This document shows, piece by piece, positions 57,697-64,000 of a stretch of DNA of 64,000 nucleotides; the stretch's first letter is position 1; each line of letters begins with the position of its first letter. Under the pieces are notes generated by a model, which was not told the origin of the DNA, ran no database searches, and was given only the letters and a program-made list of their open reading frames with translations. The translations under genes and the position numbers were made by a program. Source of the stretch: Pempheris klunzingeri (taxonomy: Eukaryota > Chordata > Actinopteri > Acropomatiformes > Pempheridae); NCBI RefSeq assembly GCF_042242105.1, contig NC_092014.1, positions 14,389,874 to 14,453,873 on the forward strand. Direction: 5' to 3'.

Positions 57697-60600
57697 AGAG
57701 AGTGTGGATTAGTGTACGTGACCTACCTTTTCTGAGTAAGGGATGTTATAAATCCCTGCGTAGAGCCGGGCAGTGCTGACAATGAAAGTGAAGTGCCTGA
57801 TGGGAAAAGGGTTTGGCAAGTTTAGATATGAAACATACAAAACAAGTAAGGCTTTAACTGTAATGTAAGAGCATACTCACAAAGAGTCTTTCAAGTCAAA
57901 ATCAAAAGGTGCTGGAGGTCTCTTTGGGGACTGCCAAAACAAACCTGAGGGAGGAAAGAGTTCATTGTATTCTTGGCCTTTAAAAACACTTCATATTGTA
58001 GCTATGCAGACTCAATTATGGTCACATCATTTTTTATAGGTATACATGTGTTTGAGAAAACTTACTTCCATCTTTTAACCTTGTGTCCAGGGGAAACGAG
58101 TGCAACAGTTGTATGGCCTACATGAAAACATCAGGAACATTTAAACACTGCATATCCGTTTGTGGAGCTTGCATCAACACACATACACGTACAATTAATT
58201 CAATGAATATGTATTTTCAGGATGAGATACGTTACCTTTCTCTTAAAATACTTTTCGAATTTCAGACGGGCAAGAGCGATGCACTGGTCCCACTGGCTAG
58301 GCCGTCGGCTCAGCTGCTTAATGACCTGGAATGACCCCTCCAGACTTTCCCCTGCCTGCATCCTCTACACAAACACCCACACAAAAAAAAAGCTTTAAAA
58401 ACAGTGTTTTGTCAAATTAAGTATTACATTGCTGGCATAGATTAACACAAAACAACTTGTAATAAGTCAGACCAACACTTATGACACACAACGTCTTACC
58501 TGCAGTACCACTTCAGCCGAGGGGTTGGCCTGCCAGAAGCTGTTGTACATGGAGGGCTTGTGGAAAAATGCATTTTCAAACTACACAAACCCAAGGAAAA
58601 AATTTAAAATTAAGACAGGGCACTGACACATACTGATGAACATAATTATGATCAATTGTTGGGTTTTGAGGAGGCTGACCTTGTCTCTGGCCCACTGAAT
58701 GGTGTGCTCTATGACAGAAGGGAAAGACTTGAGAGTGCAGAACGGGATCTCCTCTTCTGGGGGGTCCCTCTGATGAGTAAAGGAAAGGATACATTTAGGA
58801 GCACAAGAAAGACTAAAATCTGCATCAGAAGGTCTGTTATGGGATAATGAGATAATGTACAGAATAAACTTCATTAAAAAAACAAACACAATCATGTACA
58901 AACTCTCACATATACTCACATGGCTATTGTAGGACTCTGTCAAATTTGGCACAATAATTTCTGTGTGTCCTTTAGTTCCCATGGTGCCAGAGTCCAGGAG
59001 AGGTCTCTGATTGGATACACAGCGACTGAAAATTAAGAATATTCAGAAAAAGAAACAACAAATTAGCAAATATTTCATATAACACCTTCCCATCTCCTAC
59101 ATTCATGCTATAAGCAAAGATGGGTTCAGTCAGTGAAAATCAAATTAGGGCCCCTGCTCAGGAAAAATTAATTAAAAACAACTAAGCGCGCTACGCATGT
59201 ATTGTTTGTATCACTTTAATATTTGCACCAACCTGTCTACATATCTCCGAGCCTCCACGTTGTCCAGCGCAGTGACCACTAGGCTCAGGCGTGAGTAGAA
59301 TGAGTCACTGTAGATGCTCTCAGTAGCCGGACACACCTTATTGAGGTGAGCATCCACCTGCAGGTCTGGGTTGATATCGTGAGTAGCTTCTGCTGCTGTG
59401 GTACTTTTCGGTTTCTGAGACACAGGAAGACCAGAAGGGAAGCGTGTGAGTGTCTGTGTGGTTGTTTTGGGCCGAGTTTCTTTTTAACTCTGATTGTAAT
59501 ACAAGTGCTTTCTGCCAGTCTGATCAGGTATTTTCCTTCATAGTAAGCGAGGAGACACATCTTCAGCAGCTAGTACAAGTGAGCAAATATTGAATTAAAT
59601 ACGTTCTCAATTTCAGGGGTTAATAGCCCAGCATTAAAGTGTTGCCTAGATAACGTTGGGGAAAGATAAGGGTGGAGAAAAAGGGGATTAAGAAGAGGAC
59701 ATCTGCTCACCTGTATATGATGTGGTCTGAAGAGAAACTGACGATTGAGGTTGGACTTTTCTATAAGGTCTGGATCTGTGATGCATACCTATGAATTGAC
59801 AGATGCAGAGTACAAAGTTTCACTAAATGCACATCACCAAGCAATGGAATATATTGCAGTGCATTAAGAAATACAGTCAAACAGAGGAGAGGTAACACAG
59901 AAAGACTGCCTACCTCTCCGGAGCTCTTGGCCAATCCCACTCCGAGCAGGGCAAAGTTTTTCAGCATCTCACAGCCTATGGCACCACAGCCCACCTGGAA
60001 GAGAAGACATTGTAGGGGGACATTTGGACATAAACCTCAAAAGTAATTCAACATAAAAGAGGCCTTATATGTAGTGCACAGTCCTTACCATGAAGACCCT
60101 GAGCTTGTGCAGTTCTAGACACATTGATTCACCAATGCAAGCGCGTAGTCCATCATATCGATCACCCCTTGGGAAAAACTCCTCAGCAGAAACAGACTGA
60201 AGTGGCCTGACTACCTCAAGGGCATCAAGATAAAACTAACCACAGGAGAAATAGAGAAGGATCAACAGTTAAGGGATAATAATAAGCACCATTTTACATT
60301 TCTGAAAAGGAGTTCTCCAGTTAATATTTAGTAACCTACCCATTGTTGTAGTGGTGCAAACTTCCCTGTGATGGCCTTAAGTACTTCCTGGCTGGCTAGA
60401 CCTCCTACAGCTGCTGCTAACGGAGGAAGAGTTCCCCTCGCTGTTCTCGACAGACAGCGCACCAATTCAGTATTCACTGAAGTCTACAGAGATGAAAGGA
60501 GAGAGGAAATACAAAGAAAGAGATGTTAAGGCATCTGTGGCGTGCATCATCTCTCAAAGAGGATATATGTGCGTCTTTGCAGCCCAAAGAGAGTGAAAAC

Positions 60601-63600
60601 TGGAGAGACAAAAAAACACTCACTTTGTTCCTGAGAGTTGCATTCACTTCTTCGGTTAGCTTCAGTAAAACCTCAGCATCCTGTAAACACCTGATGGCAT
60701 CAAAGTGAAACTGCTCACAACTAAGCAAACAACTTCCTGAGGATGAATGATATCCTCAGGTACTGTCGGAGATAACAGAGTAGCAGATTGGGTCTAGACA
60801 CTAAAAAGTAGAGAAATACTTTGTTTACCCAATGTTGGGAAGTCTACTGTGCTGCTCCTGGAAGGTGTCAAGAGCCAACATGGCTGCATGGATCTGTAGT
60901 GGGGCCTGATGGGTAGATTTTTAAAAAAGATGTGAGGAAACTGTTTGGTTAAACTGTTTTGTTGTCAAGGCATTTATTTGTGAACTAGAGCTTGTACCGC
61001 ATAGCAAGGTTGACTTAGCAAGACTATCTTTGGGGTGTCAGGTTTTACTGATACTAACATTAACAATCCTGAATAACCCACCTCAGAAAGCAAGTTATCA
61101 CAAAGCTCTGTGAACCCAGGGTTTATATGAAGAAGCCAAGTGACTCCGCTGGTCTGAACACAAACGTGCTCTTTTACTGGTAAATGTAGTGTGAAGGCAG
61201 AGCTTTTGGCCATGTGGAGGCCCTGAAGGTATGATGGCTCCATTATTCATAAAGGTTGTGAGGTTAGAAGTTTTGATCCAATCCGAGTAGGTTATTATGC
61301 ACATTTATTGCTTTGTGGTGATCTGCTGTGGCAAAGGGAGCCTGCTTTGCCACAGGACAGAGTTGGACCAAAACTGGCAAACCAGTCCGCTAATTTTGCT
61401 TCGTGATGCCGTCTCCAGGAGCTGCTTTAGGCTCTCACCTCAGGTTTACTTAAGTCTGGAGTCAGGACCTGAGGATCACACAACTGTCTCTCTATTGTCT
61501 CCTGAAATACATAAATGCGGAGACAAACAGACACACACAAAGAATATGATACTTTAGAAACAAGTACGCATTGTTTTTGTTCAAATGTGACATTTCTGGT
61601 TGATATGAGAACTAGTTAACTTACGAATCTGTATGTCTTAGGAGTTTTCACCAGAACAAAGAAACCTCCGTGTGCGTATGTTTGTAGCTGGGATGTGTCT
61701 CCTATTGCAAAACTGTGAGAAGAAAGGACTAATACCACATACACATTCAAACAAAACACACATACACACACACAAACAGACAGAAATGGATAAGATTAGA
61801 TCTGTTTTACCTTATAAAAATATAATCATATTCTAAATATTGTACAAATATGTGGTTCATCGTGTAACCTACAAACCTAAAAACCCTGCAAAAACATCAA
61901 ATGTACAGAACTTATTATCTACAATGTAGAAAAATTACCTGAAACCTGTCGCACAGCACCATTGAGCTCCACCATGCCGTTGACCTCTCTGAAGACAACA
62001 CTCTGGCCTGTCTGTAGGCCGTGTGGTTGGTTATCCATGCAGGATACCACCCCAGGTTTGTCCTGAGGGGTCATAATTCAAAAATGTTTCTTTTTTTCTT
62101 TTTGAGAAGACAATATCTTTGAGTGCTCAGATTTCCATTACATCATTTCCAAGGATGAATTATAGAATTGCATTTTTATATGAATGAAAGGACTGTTCGT
62201 TTGGGGCACAAACAATGGGATCTAGTAGATTACTAAGAATGTGTTAAGTAAGACTACCTGAGTGATAGTTTGGATGAAAATCTCCTTGGGCTCCTCTCCT
62301 GTGGGGTCGGACACCTCAAACTCCTCTCCAAAATCACAAAACACCCGCACACAGATGCCATATGCATCACAACCAATGAACTGGTAAAGACATAAGGTAA
62401 ATCGGTTTGATTACTACAAAGGGCAAAACATATTGGTTAATATTTGACTGCTTGTGTGTCCCCATGAATAGGGCATGGTTTAGCTAATGCTCTGTAACGT
62501 ATGACCATCATATGGATTGCAGACTTACTCTGATGGGGGGCTGTTGTGAATGGCAGAACTCATTCACTCTCTTCTGTAGGCTCAGTCTGGCTTCAGTCAA
62601 AATCACACACTGGATAAGAAAGCAGAGCAGACAATCAGATCATAAAGCAGGTTTTAACAAAGGTTATATGCAATCTAAACCCAGATGACACTGAGCCAAC
62701 TTTTTAGTTGCTCCATTGATAAACAACAAGTAAAACAGGTACAGTAGGTCCAGTCAGTGACTAAATACATCACCCCTGAAAGTTTTATCAAATCCTAACC
62801 ATTTTTTTTGTCAGTTATGACCCTTCAAATTTTGACATTTAACTCTAACATTCTCACCACCCGAGAGATAAGCAGTGTTCACCCTGTTTAACCATATTTT
62901 GTTTAAAAAACACATAACAGTTTAGAATAACCAATCATTTGGATTTACAGCTGTGAGGAGGATTGTACTGAAGAAGAGGTGTGCTACGCTTTTTTTGTGT
63001 GGACATTTTGAAACTTTTTCCACCACGACATCTTGTCTCAATTGGAAATTCCTTGTAACTGCTATAAATCCAAGCTGATCACACCACATGTTGTCCATAA
63101 AAGAATAAACTACATAAATTACTATAAACTTCTGCAGTCATTTTTACAAGTCTACAGGGGTTGGATGTTTTACATGCAACACAATCACCAGGGGGACTGT
63201 GGGACAACTTTTACTGTGAGACTGAGAGCAGCTCATTCAAAGTTTCCCACGACCCACAGCTTGGTCACAACCCAGATTCTGAAAAGCAATACCTTACCTG
63301 ATACTGTCTGAGAAAGCTGAGATCAGTGTTGTCGTCCAAAGCAGAGGAAGACATGTCAACATGGACATAAGGGTTCAACTCTGCTACCCGAGGGCACACT
63401 GCCTCCACCCTGTGGTAAAAAAGAAGAGGGGTAAGTATGTGTAAAAGACAAAGACAGGGAATTGAGATAGAGTAGATGAGTTTACATATGCACTTGGATT
63501 ACAGAAAAAACTGACTGTGAGTAGAGTCAGACGTGTTACCTTCTCCTCTGGCTCAACACATCCTCTTTGCGGATAAAGAAGTTAGAGCCCAGATCCAAGG

Positions 63601-63965
63601 TCTCACATTGCTTTGTGTCATGAAGGGTGACTGCCTGTATACACACATGCAAACACAAATATAATAGCTAAGGCCACAGGAAAGCCAACTCTCAATATTC
63701 CACATTAAAGCATTATACACTGCCATAATATGTAATGAAGGTGCATACCTTCACACCAGCCAGGACAATATTCTTCGCTGTAAAACCAGAAGTTGATTAG
63801 TGTCAAAACACAATTGGAAAGGCTGATCATGTAAAAACTATGGCACTGAAGAATATGATACTTAGCATACCAATTTCAATTCCCAGTCCTCCCATTCCGC
63901 TGAGAAAGACTGAGGCCTGGGCCATCTGGTGCATAGCACTGTCTCCCAGCACATATCGCTGGCGG
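54403..63965 (-). CDS. uba6: Ubiquitin-like modifier-activating enzyme 6 (UBA6), 5' end outside window
   Basis: This E1 enzyme activates ubiquitin and FAT10 with ATP and passes them to E2s such as USE1. Exons in the window: 63965-63871, 63777-63749, 63634-63540, 63409-63298, 62609-62529, 62380-62258, 62062-61939, 61701-61625, 61501-61439, 60905-60829, 60690-60624, 60483-60340, 60235-60089, 59994-59914, 59788-59711, 59414-59233, 59025-58920, 58769-58680, 58580-58500, 58364-58236, 58117-58066, 57944-57881, 57796-57727, 57627-57556, 57470-57347, 57115-56922, 56100-55973, 55714-55627, 55482-55388, 54544-54403; about 1003 of an expected 1052 residues. Visible parts are the inactive adenylation half ([12 protein letters not shown]), four-helix region, active adenylation half ([48 protein letters not shown]) and the catalytic-cysteine half-domain. 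The active Cys, in [11 protein letters not shown], is encoded at 58737-58739. A ubiquitin-fold domain ends in [32 protein letters not shown] and PPEEEIPFC distinguish UBA6 from UBA1. Confidence 0.95.
54631..54659. repeat. (GT)n microsatellite
   Basis: A perfect TG/GT run in the uba6 intron 54545-55387. Confidence 0.9.
56190..56860 (-). mobile_element. Decayed non-LTR retrotransposon fragment in uba6 intron
   Basis: On the minus strand, translated with frame changes and stops, this stretch gives reverse-transcriptase phrases: [54 protein letters not shown]. The nucleotide phrase CATCCATCCATTTTCTGCAG at its left end is the familiar signature of an abundant fish LINE. It lies in the 821-bp intron 56101-56921 in the same direction as uba6. 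Many stops show it is inactive. The precise clade is not assigned. Confidence 0.85.
57661..57692. repeat. (GT)n microsatellite
   Basis: About sixteen GT dinucleotides in the 99-bp uba6 intron between exons 57627-57556 and 57796-57727; the repeat makes up about a third of the intron. Confidence 0.9.
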
Positions 63966-64000
63966 CTGGACAGAGGGAAAGGAAAGATGAGGACGTGTGA

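Overview
This window is vertebrate nuclear DNA, almost certainly from a teleost fish. It holds five multi-exon protein genes with GT-AG introns, many of them only 80-800 bp. Vertebrate orthologues are clear for each. The repeats are typical of fish: a Tc1-like transposon with long inverted repeats, truncated LINE copies with AATAAA/TATCT or poly-A tails, and many (CA)n/(GT)n tracts. I see no bacterial operons, CRISPR array, rRNA, tRNA or virus genome.

Layout: (1) 438-8227, minus strand: melk, cell-cycle Ser/Thr kinase, complete (17 coding exons, 676 aa). (2) 8428-13632: intergenic, with a decayed Tc1 element at 11401-12822. (3) 13633-22232, plus strand: a short THSD4/ADAMTSL6-like secreted matrix protein (12 coding exons, 639 aa), with a LINE remnant in an intron. 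(4) 22233-28548: intergenic plus the probable ptpn9 3'UTR, with decayed, unidentified coding-like tracts. (5) 28549-36239, minus strand: ptpn9 (MEG2), a Sec14-domain tyrosine phosphatase, complete (13 exons, 785 aa), with a linker about 190 residues longer than in human. (6) 37450-52046, plus strand: polq, DNA polymerase theta, complete (35 exons, 2851 aa), with an N-terminal extension of about 260 residues. ptpn9 and polq are divergent, 1.2 kb apart. (7) 54403-63965 and beyond the right edge, minus strand: uba6, ubiquitin/FAT10 E1 enzyme (30 exons in the window; the first few dozen residues lie outside). polq and uba6 converge.

The exon models were assembled by eye from splice signals, reading phase and remembered family sequence. 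For melk, the THSD4-like gene, ptpn9 and polq the exon lengths sum to a whole number of codons with phases matching at every junction. This supports the models strongly but not absolutely. The genes do not form a pathway: melk (mitosis), polq (end joining) and uba6 (ubiquitin activation) are unlinked in function from ptpn9 (vesicle trafficking and signalling) and the THSD4-like microfibril protein.

I found no undescribed system. The points most worth checking are the ptpn9 linker, the polq N-terminal extension and its split central exon, the short THSD4-like gene with its own TATA promoter, and a few decayed ORFs I could not identify.
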